From Salinibacter sp. 10B (GTDB taxonomy: Bacteria; Bacteroidota; Rhodothermia; Rhodothermales; Salinibacteraceae), in the NCBI RefSeq assembly GCF_002954405.1, contig NZ_MQWC01000004.1:1058990-1122989 (forward strand): a stretch of DNA of 64,000 nucleotides. Direction: 5' to 3'. The notes beneath the pieces were generated by a model. It was not told where the DNA came from and ran no database searches. It saw only the letters and a list, made by a program, of their open reading frames with translations. Position numbers and translations under genes: made by a program. Below, one piece after another: positions 16,706 to 25,821 of the stretch (position 1 is the first letter of the stretch; each line of letters begins with the position of its first letter).

Positions 16706-17398
16706 TCAGGAGAATCGAGAAGAATGTTCAGATCCGTTCCGCCGCTCGGCAACGACCACTTCCGACGGTACACCCCACGCCCGCACCGTGCGGTGATGCT
16801 TCACTCCCCACCAGCGTTCATCAAGACATGCCCGCAGTGACAATGGACGGCAGCCGCCCACCCATTCGGGCCGAACCGCATGAACAGAGTCCCAGAGCGA
16901 AGAGACACACCGACCAATGAGAGTGTCCCCCGCCGTTAGCCCCGTAAGACAGAGACACCCCGTTGGCGCAATCAGACGATACGCTTCGGCTAGCACTGCC
17001 CGGATGTCGTCTCTCGACAACAGATCGAGCACGTACGTCGCTACCACCCGATCCTTCGCTCCTTCTACTCGCGGGACGTCGGGGCCGCCCTCCGTCAGAA
17101 AAACCGTGACGCGGTCTCCAAATGGCGCAAGCCGATCCTGAGCAATCTCGACCATCGTCGGACTCAGGTCGCTGGCCGTGTAGCGTGCCCCGGGCGAACA
17201 ATGACTCCGGAGAAGCCGCTCGGCAAGCCGCCCGGTCCCACATCCGATCTCGAAGATTGACCGCGCATGCTCAAAATCGCCGCACGCGATCAACGCATCA
17301 AGGGCCGGATCCTCGTAGAACGCCTGAGTGTCTTGCCAGCGCCCAATCCGGTCGTACACTCTGCGTGCCTCGCCGGGGGAAAGAGTGTGCCGAGCCAT
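16706..17398 (-). CDS. class I SAM-dependent methyltransferase
   Basis: This 230-residue protein has SAM motif I at 48-56 (IFEIGCGTG), the acidic strand-2 end in YTASDLSP, and VVATYVLDLLS as motif IV. An arginine-rich start and a WWGVKHH segment in the C-terminal part resemble phosphatidylethanolamine- or ubiquinone-type methyltransferases, but the substrate cannot be called. It lies 44 bases upstream of the metal-binding lipoprotein gene and probably shares its transcript. Confidence 0.8.
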   Translation of the reverse strand: MARHTLSPGEARRVYDRIGRWQDTQAFYEDPALDALIACGDFEHARSIFEIGCGTGRLAERLLRSHCSPGARYTASDLSPTMVEIAQDRLAPFGDRVTVFLTEGGPDVPRVEGAKDRVVATYVLDLLSRDDIRAVLAEAYRLIAPTGCLCLTGLTAGDTLIGRCVSSLWDSVHAVRPEWVGGCRPLSLRACLDERWWGVKHHRTVRAWGVPSEVVVAERRNGSEHSSRFS

Positions 17399-17502
17399 TC
17401 CAGCGCAACGTTCAATTTCAGGGCAACCACGTACGCATGTGACCCGTGCTGCGTGAGCGAAATCGAGTCCACCGGATCACGATTGACCTCCGCAACTGGC
17501 CC

Positions 17503-18090
17503 TCATCGTGCTTGCACCGGCTCATCGCCCTGCGCCACAAGAGGATAATCGGCCTCTACGTCGCCCTCCGTCATCTTACGGAGACTCCGGCGCAACAGGC
17601 GCTTGCGAAAACTGCTCAGATAGTCGGTGAAAAGCACCCCCTCAAGATGATCGTACTCGTGCTGCACGACGCGAGCGAGAACACTCCCGGCGTCAATCTC
17701 CTGCTCGTTGAAGTCTCGATCGCGGTAGCGGACTCGCACGCGCTGGGGCCGGGTTACCGTCTCTCGCACCTCTGGAATGGACAAGCACCCCTCTTCCATG
17801 TCTACCTCTTGTTCTCCTTCCTCCACAATCTCCGGATTGATAAAAACCATTGGCTGAGGAGGCACCGGCTCATCGTCCTCCTCCATCTCCGCCGCCATCG
17901 GCGTGACGTCAATCACGAAGAGGCGCTCGTCCCGGCCCACCTGCGGAGCCGCCAGCCCGATCCCGGCGGCATTGTGCATGGTCTCAATCATGTTGTCGAT
18001 GAGCTCTTGAAGCGCCTCCGTGTTCTCCTTCACCGGATCCGTCTCCTGACGAAGCGCATCGTGCCCGTAAAGGTGTATCGGCAGTACCAT
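17503..18090 (-). CDS. def: peptide deformylase
   Basis: Peptide deformylase removes the formyl group from the N-terminal Met of new proteins. The 195-residue product (ATG at 18090) has all three motifs: GIGLAAPQ (43-50), EGCLS (100-104) and HEYDH (144-148), so the metal ligands Cys102, His144 and His148 and catalytic Glu/Asp region are intact. An acidic stretch EMEEDDEPVPP (68-78) is inserted before the second strand. The C terminus has a basic helix then an acidic tail. Upstream codons to 18156 are in frame but look non-coding. No fmt gene is nearby. Confidence 0.95.
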   Translation of the reverse strand: MVLPIHLYGHDALRQETDPVKENTEALQELIDNMIETMHNAAGIGLAAPQVGRDERLFVIDVTPMAAEMEEDDEPVPPQPMVFINPEIVEEGEQEVDMEEGCLSIPEVRETVTRPQRVRVRYRDRDFNEQEIDAGSVLARVVQHEYDHLEGVLFTDYLSSFRKRLLRRSLRKMTEGDVEADYPLVAQGDEPVQAR

Positions 18091-18284
18091 AGAGTCAGAG
18101 TGCAGTCCGAACGATCGAAGCAGTGCACGCACGACCCCCGCAAAAACACCGTTCATACTGAAGATCGTGCTATCAAGGTGCTAACGCACGGAACGAGGGG
18201 AGGTGCCAAAGTGGAAATGGCACGTCCTCAAACTTCCTGAATCTTCCCCGCTCCTGGTCTTTTCGGGCTCCGCGCCCCCTGATG

Positions 18285-18629
18285 CTACTTCCGTCCATAG
18301 TCGTCTTCCAGACGGATGATGTCGTCCTCAATGCAAAGACCGATCTGCGTCTCGATGAAAACGAGCGGCTCTTCTCCGTCATTCTCAATGCGGTGCACGT
18401 CCCCCACGTCGATGAAGCAGGTATCCCCCTTTGAAACTTCAATCTCCTCGTCATTTCGGGTAAAGATTCCCGCGCCCTGCACGACAACCCAGTGCTCCTT
18501 CCGGTGCTCGTGCTTTTGAAGAGAAAGGCGCTGCCCCGGATGGACAACAATACGCTTTACGCGATACCCAGGCTCATTCAGGTACTCTTCCCATCGCCCC
18601 CAGGGACGATTGTCGGCGTCAAGAAGCAT
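18285..18629 (-). CDS. cupin, mannose-6-phosphate isomerase type II-like
   Basis: This 114-residue single cupin matches the C-terminal isomerase domain of bifunctional mannose-1-phosphate guanylyltransferase/phosphomannose isomerase: RPWGRWEEY (8-16), GYRVKRIVVHPGQRLSLQKHEHRKEHWVVV (21-50) with ligands His40, His42 and His46, GDVHRIEN (76-83, His79) and the terminal IIRLEDDYGR. Such stand-alone proteins probably interconvert mannose 6-phosphate and fructose 6-phosphate or are sugar-binding cupins. The ATG at 18629 is used; upstream in-frame residues have no cupin similarity. It follows the antiporter gene by about 100 bases. Confidence 0.85.
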   Translation of the reverse strand: MLLDADNRPWGRWEEYLNEPGYRVKRIVVHPGQRLSLQKHEHRKEHWVVVQGAGIFTRNDEEIEVSKGDTCFIDVGDVHRIENDGEEPLVFIETQIGLCIEDDIIRLEDDYGRK

Positions 18630-18731
18630 GGTGTTCGGTCGGATGGTCAATCGGTAGTGAAAAGGGATTACAGCAAGGATAGCCCCCTGGGAGACAAGGC
18701 TCAACCCCCACCGGACTCGTTCTCGGTGAAA

Positions 18732-20696
18732 TCATCCTGCCGCTGAGGCCTCCACCGGATCGGACGTTTCGAACGGGGGCTTAGCCGTTTCGATGGGGGT
18801 GCCCACAACCCGGTGGAGGGTGACGAGCACGCCAACCCCCACACTCAGAGACACCCACCACGGCAGCCCAAAACCGGTGGGCAACGTTCCGAGGAGAAGG
18901 GCCACGAGGCCCACACTCATCGCGTACGGCAACTGCGTCCGTACGTGATCGATGTGGTCACAGCCGCTGGCCATTGAGGATAGAATCGTGGTGTCCGATA
19001 TGGGAGAGCAGTGATCGCCCCACACGGCCCCAGCCAGTACGCAGGAGACCGACGAGTACAGAATATGGTAGTGATCCGGCGAGGCCATGCCATTTTTTGC
19101 GAGAACCGCCCAGGCCAGCGGCACCACGAGCGGCATCAGGATGCCCATAGTGCCCCAGCTCGATCCCGTAGCGAATGCTGTCGCCGCGGCAATCACGAAG
19201 ATGATGGCCGGCACCACTCCTGCCGGCAACCACTCACCCAAAATCGAGACGAGATAATCCGCCGTGTGCAGCACCTCCGTGATATTGGAAAGGGCCCACG
19301 CGAGGACCAGAATGATCATAGCAAAGAGCATCGACTTGAGGCCTTCGTACCACGCCTCGACCGTCTGCTCCAGATCCAGGATGCCCTGTCCCAGTGACAA
19401 TGCCGCAGCTGTGAGCACTCCTATCAGAGACCCCCACATGAGGGCCGCGTACGAGTCGGCGCCCCCAATAATCTCGCGTAGCGAGGCATCGGCTCCAGCC
19501 GCCTGTGCACCGGTCGCGTAGAGTCCGGCGAGGACGGTCCCGATGAGGACAACCACGGGAATTACAGCATTCACGGCCCGATTCGGCGCATCCGCCGGCG
19601 GAGACAACTCGTCCCCCTCTGCTGCCGCTTCGTCCACATTCGCATCCGGACCAAGCACCTGCCCCGTCTCCCGCGCCCGCTTCTCAGCGTGGTACATTGG
19701 CCCGAAGTCTCGTCGCGAATAGGCGATGAGGAAGACGAAGAAAAGAGCAAGCAGTGGATAGAAGCTGTACGGAATCGAGTTGAGAAAAACCGAGTACGCC
19801 CCCTGGTTAAATCCTTCTATTCCCTCGATGGCCGTCCCCACGAGGCCCACTTCGTACCCAATCCAGGTGGTTACAAATGCGAGACAGGAAATGGGCGCCG
19901 CGGTGGAGTCGACGATGTAAGCGAGCTTTTCGCGCGAGATGCGCAGACGGTCCGTCACGGGCCGCATTGTGTTGCCCACGATGAGCGTATTGGCGTAATC
20001 GTCGAAGAAGATGCCGAGACCAAGGGCCCAGGTGGCCACCTGCCCGCGCCGCGAGTCGCTGGCCCACCCGGTCAGGCGCTCGACAATCCCGAGCGTACCG
20101 CCATTTTTCGAAATGATGCCCACCATTCCGCCAATCATGAGCGAAAACAGAATGATGGCGGCGTGGCTCTCATTTGCCAGAGCCCCGAGCACGTAGACTT
20201 GCATCGTGTCGAGCAACCCCTTGAACGCAGCCCACGGCGTGTATCCTATTGCGAGAACAGCCCCAATCCACACCCCAAAGAACAACGCCGGCACCACCCG
20301 GCGGTACAGCAAGGCCATTCCAATCGCAAGCAGCGGCGGCACGATGGACAGCCAGCCCGGAATCGCACGCGTATCGGCCGACCGCAGCGTCTGGCCCCCT
20401 GCCACCACCTCTACGGTTGTCCCTCCGTTCGATGCCACCGTCACCCCCTCTACCGTCCATTGCTCCTGCGACGCGTCGTACGACAGAGCCTGCGTCTCCC
20501 CGCCCACCTGAACCATTGGCGCCCCCTTCTCCGCCAGCGCGGAGTCGCCCGGCACCGTTACTGTGAATTCGATTCCCGTGAGCACCGGACTCGGCACGTC
20601 CATCGTTCCGCTCCCTTGCCCCACCGCAGGGGAGGCGACCAAAAACAACGCGCCAAGCACCACGAAAACCGCACGAGTCAACGAGCTAGGAGTCAT
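18732..20696 (-). CDS. Na+/H+ antiporter NhaC family protein with N-terminal exported domain
   Basis: This 654-residue protein has an unusual front end: a cleavable-looking signal peptide (AVFVVLGALFLVASPAVGQ, about 9-27), then about 85 residues with an Ig-like beta pattern (FTVTVPGDSALAEKG, QWTVEGVTVASNGG). The 12-or-so transmembrane core starts at about residue 115. Core motifs include MIGGMVGIISKNGG, FFDDYANTLIVGNTMRP, STAAPISCLAFV, ATGSSWGTMG and GDHCSPISDTT, typical of NhaC/YfkN-like antiporters. It probably expels sodium in exchange for protons, which suits a saline habitat. The C-terminal tail is acidic. Confidence 0.88.
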   Translation of the reverse strand: MTPSSLTRAVFVVLGALFLVASPAVGQGSGTMDVPSPVLTGIEFTVTVPGDSALAEKGAPMVQVGGETQALSYDASQEQWTVEGVTVASNGGTTVEVVAGGQTLRSADTRAIPGWLSIVPPLLAIGMALLYRRVVPALFFGVWIGAVLAIGYTPWAAFKGLLDTMQVYVLGALANESHAAIILFSLMIGGMVGIISKNGGTLGIVERLTGWASDSRRGQVATWALGLGIFFDDYANTLIVGNTMRPVTDRLRISREKLAYIVDSTAAPISCLAFVTTWIGYEVGLVGTAIEGIEGFNQGAYSVFLNSIPYSFYPLLALFFVFLIAYSRRDFGPMYHAEKRARETGQVLGPDANVDEAAAEGDELSPPADAPNRAVNAVIPVVVLIGTVLAGLYATGAQAAGADASLREIIGGADSYAALMWGSLIGVLTAAALSLGQGILDLEQTVEAWYEGLKSMLFAMIILVLAWALSNITEVLHTADYLVSILGEWLPAGVVPAIIFVIAAATAFATGSSWGTMGILMPLVVPLAWAVLAKNGMASPDHYHILYSSVSCVLAGAVWGDHCSPISDTTILSSMASGCDHIDHVRTQLPYAMSVGLVALLLGTLPTGFGLPWWVSLSVGVGVLVTLHRVVGTPIETAKPPFETSDPVEASAAG

Positions 20697-21086
20697 GTTT
20701 AAATCACGAGCTGGGAGGCAAAAATCGAGAAGTGGACGTTTTCTGTACGACCATAGACACCTTAGAATGCGTCTATGAAGTTGCCCTGAACCAAATTTTG
20801 GCTACATGGTCGCTCTGAGCTTGTCTCAGAGCCTATACAATGGACGGTGAGGCCTCACAAGTCTCTTCGATAGGCTCTGGCAATCTAGACTTGCCTAGAT
20901 CAAGTTTGGACATCTGAGATGTCCAGGAGCGACGAAAGTGCTGGTGAATGAGACTTCATAGACAGACACTCAGAACAGCAATCCTCACCTCCCTCCGGCA
21001 CACGTAGATCCCTCCGCGAGATACGAATCTGGTCGTGGATCTCGAACGAAGTCCGCGGCGCGCGCCCTCGCCCGGAACGTGTCCAC
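20697..21086. other. intergenic stretch with clustered palindromes
   Basis: This 390-base gap between the NhaC and uracil phosphoribosyltransferase genes (both minus) has no convincing gene. It contains five perfect short palindromes within 170 bases (see 20752-20924). The part from 20930 to 21086 shows nothing recognisable. Confidence 0.6.
20752..20924. repeat. cluster of five short perfect inverted repeats
   Basis: The units are CATAGAC/GTCTATG (20752-20758 with 20771-20777), GCTCTGAG/CTCAGAGC around CTTGT (20812-20832), the uninterrupted palindrome GTGAGGCCTCAC (20847-20858), ATCTAG/CTAGAT around ACTTGC (20883-20900) and GGACATC/GATGTCC around TGA (20908-20924). None is followed by a T-run. 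Confidence 0.6.
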
Positions 21087-21719
21087 TCAGGACTCACGGG
21101 TTCCAAAGATCCGATCCCCCGCATCCCCCAGCCCCGGCCGGATAAACGCATCCTCGTCAAGCTCCCGGTCCAGTCCGGCCGTCACGACCGGCACGTCTGG
21201 GTGCTCTGCCCGGAGGGTCTTCACCCCTTCCGGCGCCGCCACCAAGCAGGCAAAGGTAAAGTTCTCGCCCCCTTCCTCCTTCAAGTGATCGATCGCAAAG
21301 GACGCGCTCCCCCCCGTCGCCAGCATCGGATCGACGACAAAGACGTGTGCCTCCTCAATGCCCTTCGGGATATTGCTGTAGTAATCCACCGGGGTATACG
21401 TCTCCTCGTCCCGCTGCATACCCAGGTGGCCGACGCGCGCTTCCGGAAGATATCGCACGAAGCCGTCAACCATTCCCAGTCCGGCCCGCATGATCGGCAC
21501 CACCATAACGTCCTCCGCAATCTCGTAGCCGGTAGTCGTCTCGAGGGGCGTCTCAATCTCAGTCTCCCTCAACGGAATGTCGCGCAGGGCCTCATAGGCC
21601 AGAATGGCCGCCGCATCGGACACCGTTTTCCGAAACGCCCCGTGCGAGGTATCGTCCCGGCGAAGCACCGTGAGATCTCGTTTTAGCAGCGGATGATCAA
21701 CAACCGTCAAATTTTCCAT
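21087..21719 (-). CDS. upp: uracil phosphoribosyltransferase
   Basis: Upp converts uracil and PRPP to UMP in pyrimidine salvage. The 210-residue product (ATG at 21719, MENLTVVDHPLLKRDLTVLR) shows the PRPP loop VFVVDPMLATGGSA (about 127-140), MRAGLGMVDG (about 77-86) and the uracil-binding C terminus GLGDAGDRIFGT. An in-frame GTG/ATG pair five codons upstream is possible. The gene stands alone between the palindrome-rich gap and the symporter gene. Confidence 0.95.
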   Translation of the reverse strand: MENLTVVDHPLLKRDLTVLRRDDTSHGAFRKTVSDAAAILAYEALRDIPLRETEIETPLETTTGYEIAEDVMVVPIMRAGLGMVDGFVRYLPEARVGHLGMQRDEETYTPVDYYSNIPKGIEEAHVFVVDPMLATGGSASFAIDHLKEEGGENFTFACLVAAPEGVKTLRAEHPDVPVVTAGLDRELDEDAFIRPGLGDAGDRIFGTRES

Positions 21720-21782
21720 ACAGCCCTCGACCATTGGTAAAGAACATCAGCAGACCGATTGCCTCCCCCTCACGTCCGTCCC

Positions 21783-23615
21783 TCATTCATTTTCCTGCTT
21801 TTGGCGTTCCTTCTCCGCTTTGCGCTTTTCCCTCGCCTTGCGGGCCGGCTCCACATTGTCGAGCCACGCCTTTCGTTCGAAGTAGCTGTCGGTGATTTCC
21901 TTCAGCTTGCCAGAGAGCAGAACGATGGCCACGAGGTTCGGGATAATGACGAGCCCAAGGGCAATATCCCCGACGGCCCAGACCGTCGCCAGCGGCGCAA
22001 TTCCCCCGAGGAAGTTCACGGTCACGAAGGCCACCTTGTACGGCAGAACCGCCTGTTCACCGAAGAGATAAATGGCACAACGGTCCCCGTAGTAACTCCA
22101 AGAGATCGAGGTCGAGATGGCGAAGAGGAGCACGCTGAAGACGACGATGAGACCGCCCCAGTCGCCCAGTGGCGAGAGTCCCCGGGCGAAGGCCAGCTGA
22201 GTGAGGGGCGCTCCACTTTCCACCGCTGGTCCGTAGAGAGAAGTGTACTCCGTGCCGTCCTCGCCAATGGCGACGCTCCGTTCGGTGTTGAGCGTCCCCG
22301 TAAACGGCTGTCGGAGATCACCGTAGTCCTCGCAATCGCCGGTGCAGTCGACAAAGAAACTGTCGACGACCGCCTGATTCCAGGCAAACTCGGGCGCGCC
22401 CTCCTGCACCTGCGGCTCCCCATTCACGATCTTGATCTCCGTCGGCGGGTTTTCATCCGCAATGATGCCCCCTTCATTCTCAACGCGGTAGCTATGTGCT
22501 CCCCCATCGAGGTCGAGTTCCGTCGGCACCGGATCGTTCCAAACGCCCGTCACGACAATCACGAGGCCGGTAATCGAGCAGATGATGATGGTGTCGATAA
22601 ACGGTTCGAGAAGGGCAACGACTCCCTCGGACACCGGCTCATCGGTCTGTGCGGCCGAGTGGGCAATCGGGGCCGAGCCCATGCCGGCCTCGTTGGAGAA
22701 AAGCCCCCGTTGAACGCCGTAGATCATGGTAAGCATGAAGATGCCGGCCCCCGTTCCGGCCACGCCGGAGGAGGGATTGAAGGCATCGGAGATGATACTA
22801 CCAAAGGCGGCGGGCACTTCTCCGATATTCAGGGCGAGGATGGTCAGCCCTCCGAGCACGTAAATGGCAGCCATGACCGGAGCGATGATACTCGTCACCC
22901 GTCCGATGCGGGTCACGCCGCCGATAATCACGAGCGCAACGAGCCCGGCGACGAGGGCGGCGACGATCACGCTCATAACGAAGGGGTCGAGCCCAACCAG
23001 CCCACTATATCCCTCGAGGGTATCGGTCACCGAGTTTGCCTGGTTGGCGTTCCCAGTGAGGAACGACGTGATGCCGAGCAGTCCTGCCGAGAGGACCGCC
23101 ATCCAGGTCCAGTTGGACCCCAGCCCCTTCTCGATGTAATACATCGGCCCGCCGGAGACCGTCCCCAGCCAGCCAGGCTCATCCCCATCCCCCGCGATGT
23201 CGACATCCCGGTAGTACTGAGCGAGCGTCACCTCGCTGAACTTGGTCGCCATTCCCAAGACGGCCGTCACCCACATCCACAGCAGGGCTCCGGGGCCGCC
23301 GTAGTGGATGGCGAGCGCCACCCCGACGATATTGCCGGTGCCCACCGTTGCCGACAGGGCCGTGGTAAGCGCCTGAAAGTGAGGAATGTCTCCCGGCTCG
23401 TCGGGATCGTCGTACTTCCCTGTCGTCACTGCGAACCCGTGAAACAGCCGGCGAAACTGGACGAAGCCCAGCCGAAGCGTCAGGAATAATCCCGCCCCAA
23501 GCAGCAGGAGTACGACGATCGGGATGTCGTTCCCGGTGCCGGTCGGAATGCCAAATCCCCAGACAAACTCGACAAGGAAGTCAATACCATCGGCAAGGGT
23601 TTCCAAAAAGGACAT
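21783..23615 (-). CDS. sodium:alanine symporter family protein (AGCS) with large insertion
   Basis: This 610-residue inner-membrane transporter has AGCS signatures: ALSATVGTGNIVGVALAIHYGGPGA (about 86-110), WVTAVLGMATKFSEVTLA, GGPMYYIEKGLG, and NEAGMGSAPIAHSAAQTDEP (about 308-327). AGCS proteins take up alanine or glycine with sodium. Between the helix ending ITGLVIVVTGVW and the one beginning near LTQLAF lies an acidic extracytoplasmic insertion of about 105 residues (roughly 362-469) with a CTGDC cysteine pair. Typical members of about 450-470 residues lack it. The ATG at 23615 is used; the preceding frame begins with TTG. Confidence 0.9.
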   Translation of the reverse strand: MSFLETLADGIDFLVEFVWGFGIPTGTGNDIPIVVLLLLGAGLFLTLRLGFVQFRRLFHGFAVTTGKYDDPDEPGDIPHFQALTTALSATVGTGNIVGVALAIHYGGPGALLWMWVTAVLGMATKFSEVTLAQYYRDVDIAGDGDEPGWLGTVSGGPMYYIEKGLGSNWTWMAVLSAGLLGITSFLTGNANQANSVTDTLEGYSGLVGLDPFVMSVIVAALVAGLVALVIIGGVTRIGRVTSIIAPVMAAIYVLGGLTILALNIGEVPAAFGSIISDAFNPSSGVAGTGAGIFMLTMIYGVQRGLFSNEAGMGSAPIAHSAAQTDEPVSEGVVALLEPFIDTIIICSITGLVIVVTGVWNDPVPTELDLDGGAHSYRVENEGGIIADENPPTEIKIVNGEPQVQEGAPEFAWNQAVVDSFFVDCTGDCEDYGDLRQPFTGTLNTERSVAIGEDGTEYTSLYGPAVESGAPLTQLAFARGLSPLGDWGGLIVVFSVLLFAISTSISWSYYGDRCAIYLFGEQAVLPYKVAFVTVNFLGGIAPLATVWAVGDIALGLVIIPNLVAIVLLSGKLKEITDSYFERKAWLDNVEPARKAREKRKAEKERQKQENE

Positions 23616-23882
23616 AGAAGGCAAAACCTGTCAGAGAGAACGCTTGCAGGACTACAGCAATGAATGACGGACCTCGGGAAAGAAGTCCATTCGGCGGGCC
23701 TTCCGATACACTCGAACGACTCGTGTTCGGCGGTCGGAAGGCCTGAATATAGAAGGCGAAACTGACCTGCGCAACCACGACCTCCAGTCTTCCCCACCTC
23801 GTCCGGCCCTCCCCTGCCCGATAGCGGCCCCGTTGAGGGAGGCTTACATGTTTTTCATTCGGGACCGCCCCTCGTCCGTCCG

Positions 23883-24827
23883 CTACGAAGGCAATTCTCC
23901 CGGCTCCTCGGGGGGCATCTCGCCGCTCGACTGCTCAAACGCCTTCCGCTCCTGGCTCCGCTGCGCCGACGCTTGAGCCGCAGGGGCAACGTATCGGTAG
24001 GCGGCCGCAACGCCAACGTTGAAGAGCGACGCGACCACGCCGAGGGCAGTGCCCAAATACTCAGGCCCCGCCAGCGCGAGCCGAATCATGACGGTGGCGG
24101 CCGCATAGCCGGAGTTGCGAAAGACCATGTGATAGGTCGAGCTGTAACGAAGGGAGATGAGCACGATCAGGATGTCGCTGAAGATGAGGACGGTGTAGAA
24201 CGCATTGAAGAACGGCACCTCCTCGCCCGTCAAAAGAGCACTCAGACAGGTGTAGACGCCAAGCCCCCCAAGGACGAAAAGGAGGACGTTCGACACCAGC
24301 TTCTTCTGCGCCACGAAGTACCAGCGCTCCACCTCGTCCTGGGTAAGAGGCTCATGCTGCTGAAGGGTATAGAACAGCCCCAGCGTAAGAAAAATGAGGA
24401 GGGCCCCGACCGCATCGACGACCACGAGTTGCACGGCCTCTCGTCCCGCCTCAAAGCTCCATTCGATGGGCTCCTCGTTGAACTTGACGAGCTCTTTGAA
24501 CGAGCGCCGGAGGAGGATCAGCGAAAAAACCTCAAATTGCTTTCCGGCCGTGTCGGCCACACTGGTGGCGAGCCCGACGACGAGGCCGATAATTTCAACC
24601 ACAAGGAACAGCGTAAAGGCCACGTCGATGGCCACGAAGTGATTGCTCGACACGGAGGCCGCAATGGAGGCCGGAAGCACGTCGAGTCGCTTGGCCTCAA
24701 TCACGAGAAGGGCAATAAAAAAGCCCCCCACGAGCGCGTATCCTACGATGCGACGGGCCTCCTTTCCTTCCCACCACGATTCGAAGGCGTCGAAGATCTG
24801 GTTGCTATGCCGAAAGAACGTGACCAT
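23883..24827 (-). CDS. multi-spanning membrane protein, function unknown
   Basis: This 314-residue protein (ATG at 24827; a TTG at 24872 would add 15 residues) has about seven hydrophobic segments, for example IVGYALVGGFFIALLVI (about 27-43), AFTLFLVVEIIGLVVGLATSV, VDAVGALLIFLTLGLF, NVLLFVLGGLGVYTCLSALL and FSDILIVLISLRY. Between them are amphipathic cytosolic stretches and a Ser/Gln/Glu-rich C-terminal tail. No catalytic or ligand motif is recognisable. The ftsE gene lies 120 bases upstream on the same strand, but this protein does not look like FtsX, which has four helices and a large extracytoplasmic loop. Confidence 0.75.
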   Translation of the reverse strand: MVTFFRHSNQIFDAFESWWEGKEARRIVGYALVGGFFIALLVIEAKRLDVLPASIAASVSSNHFVAIDVAFTLFLVVEIIGLVVGLATSVADTAGKQFEVFSLILLRRSFKELVKFNEEPIEWSFEAGREAVQLVVVDAVGALLIFLTLGLFYTLQQHEPLTQDEVERWYFVAQKKLVSNVLLFVLGGLGVYTCLSALLTGEEVPFFNAFYTVLIFSDILIVLISLRYSSTYHMVFRNSGYAAATVMIRLALAGPEYLGTALGVVASLFNVGVAAAYRYVAPAAQASAQRSQERKAFEQSSGEMPPEEPGELPS

Positions 24828-24947
24828 TGCCCAACGGGTCTTCTGATCCCTGACATGCGCGTACAGGCTCAATGCGACACGTCCTTGTGCGTTTTGGCGT
24901 TCGCGGAGGCATACCGTCAGGATTACATCCCACCGCCTCAGACAGCC

Positions 24948-25631
24948 CTATAGCGTTTCAGGGTCAATCTCGACGACCTGCCCGTTCATGAGCGCGTAGG
25001 TCTGAGCCGGATACGACTTGACGAGGCGGTAGTCGTGCGTGGCTGTGAGAAGCGTCATCCCCTGTTTGTGAAGGCTCACCAGCAATTCCTGGATCTCGTC
25101 GGCAACCACAGGATCGAGGTTGCCTGTGGGCTCATCGGCCAGAAGCACCCACGGATCATTTGCAATGGCGCGTGCGATGACGACGCGCTGTTGCTCGCCC
25201 CCAGACAGTTCATGCGGATAATTGTTACGCTTGTGACTCAGTCCTACCCGGGCCAGCGACTTGAGTACCTTACTTTTTACTTGAGACTGTTTCTTGCCGG
25301 TGGCGTACAAGGCAAACGCCACGTTCTCATAGGCGCTACGGTCGGGTAGCAACTGAAAGTCCTGGAAAACGACCCCGATCGAACGCCGGAGATACGGGAT
25401 CTCTTCTTCATCGATCAGGTCGGAGCGGTGGCTGCCGATTTGAGCGACCCCCGAATCAGGAAACAGGTCCATGTAGAGCAGGCGCAGGATCGTACTCTTC
25501 CCACTGCCCGTGGGGCCGACGAGGTACGCCATCTCCGACCGGCCGAGGTGCAGGTTCACCTCCTCCAGCACGGTGCGGTGCCGGCCATTCGGAAGCTGGA
25601 AGGAAACAGAAACGTCCTTAAGGTCGATCAT
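24948..25631 (-). CDS. ftsE: cell division ATP-binding protein FtsE-like
   Basis: This 227-residue ABC ATPase has Walker [10 protein letters not shown] (39-47), the FtsE-characteristic [22 protein letters not shown] (85-106), signature LSGGE (142-146), Walker B VLLADEP (162-168), TGNLDP and the switch in TATHDY. FtsE pairs with FtsX to activate peptidoglycan hydrolases at the septum. No ftsX is adjacent; the neighbours are a membrane protein of unknown type and a methyltransferase. FtsX must therefore be encoded elsewhere, or this is a MacB/LolD-like orphan. The FQDF motif makes FtsE the better call. Confidence 0.85.
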   Translation of the reverse strand: MIDLKDVSVSFQLPNGRHRTVLEEVNLHLGRSEMAYLVGPTGSGKSTILRLLYMDLFPDSGVAQIGSHRSDLIDEEEIPYLRRSIGVVFQDFQLLPDRSAYENVAFALYATGKKQSQVKSKVLKSLARVGLSHKRNNYPHELSGGEQQRVVIARAIANDPWVLLADEPTGNLDPVVADEIQELLVSLHKQGMTLLTATHDYRLVKSYPAQTYALMNGQVVEIDPETL

Positions 25632-25821
25632 CTGATTGACGTTCTATCCGGTGCAAACTGCCGGGCGTCATCGGTCGACTGCGTTCCTGCCCGGATGTGA
25701 CAGGCTCGGTCGAAAGTAAAGAGCCGGTGGCGGAGGGGTGCCCTGTGCCGATTCTTCCCTCCGCTTCCCCGAATATCTTGAATCGCGGCCTCTGGCGCAA
25801 CCTCGTGCTTTCGCCCGGACC

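Noticed and set aside
18203-18222. GTGCCA/TGGCAC hairpin between the cupin and deformylase genes
   Set aside because: Stem is only six bases and no T-run follows on either strand.
21759-23489. 576-residue plus-strand frame across the alanine symporter gene
   Set aside because: It is the antisense of a clear AGCS transporter. The sequence is His/Arg/Asp-rich with no family, as expected from antisense of a GC-rich gene.
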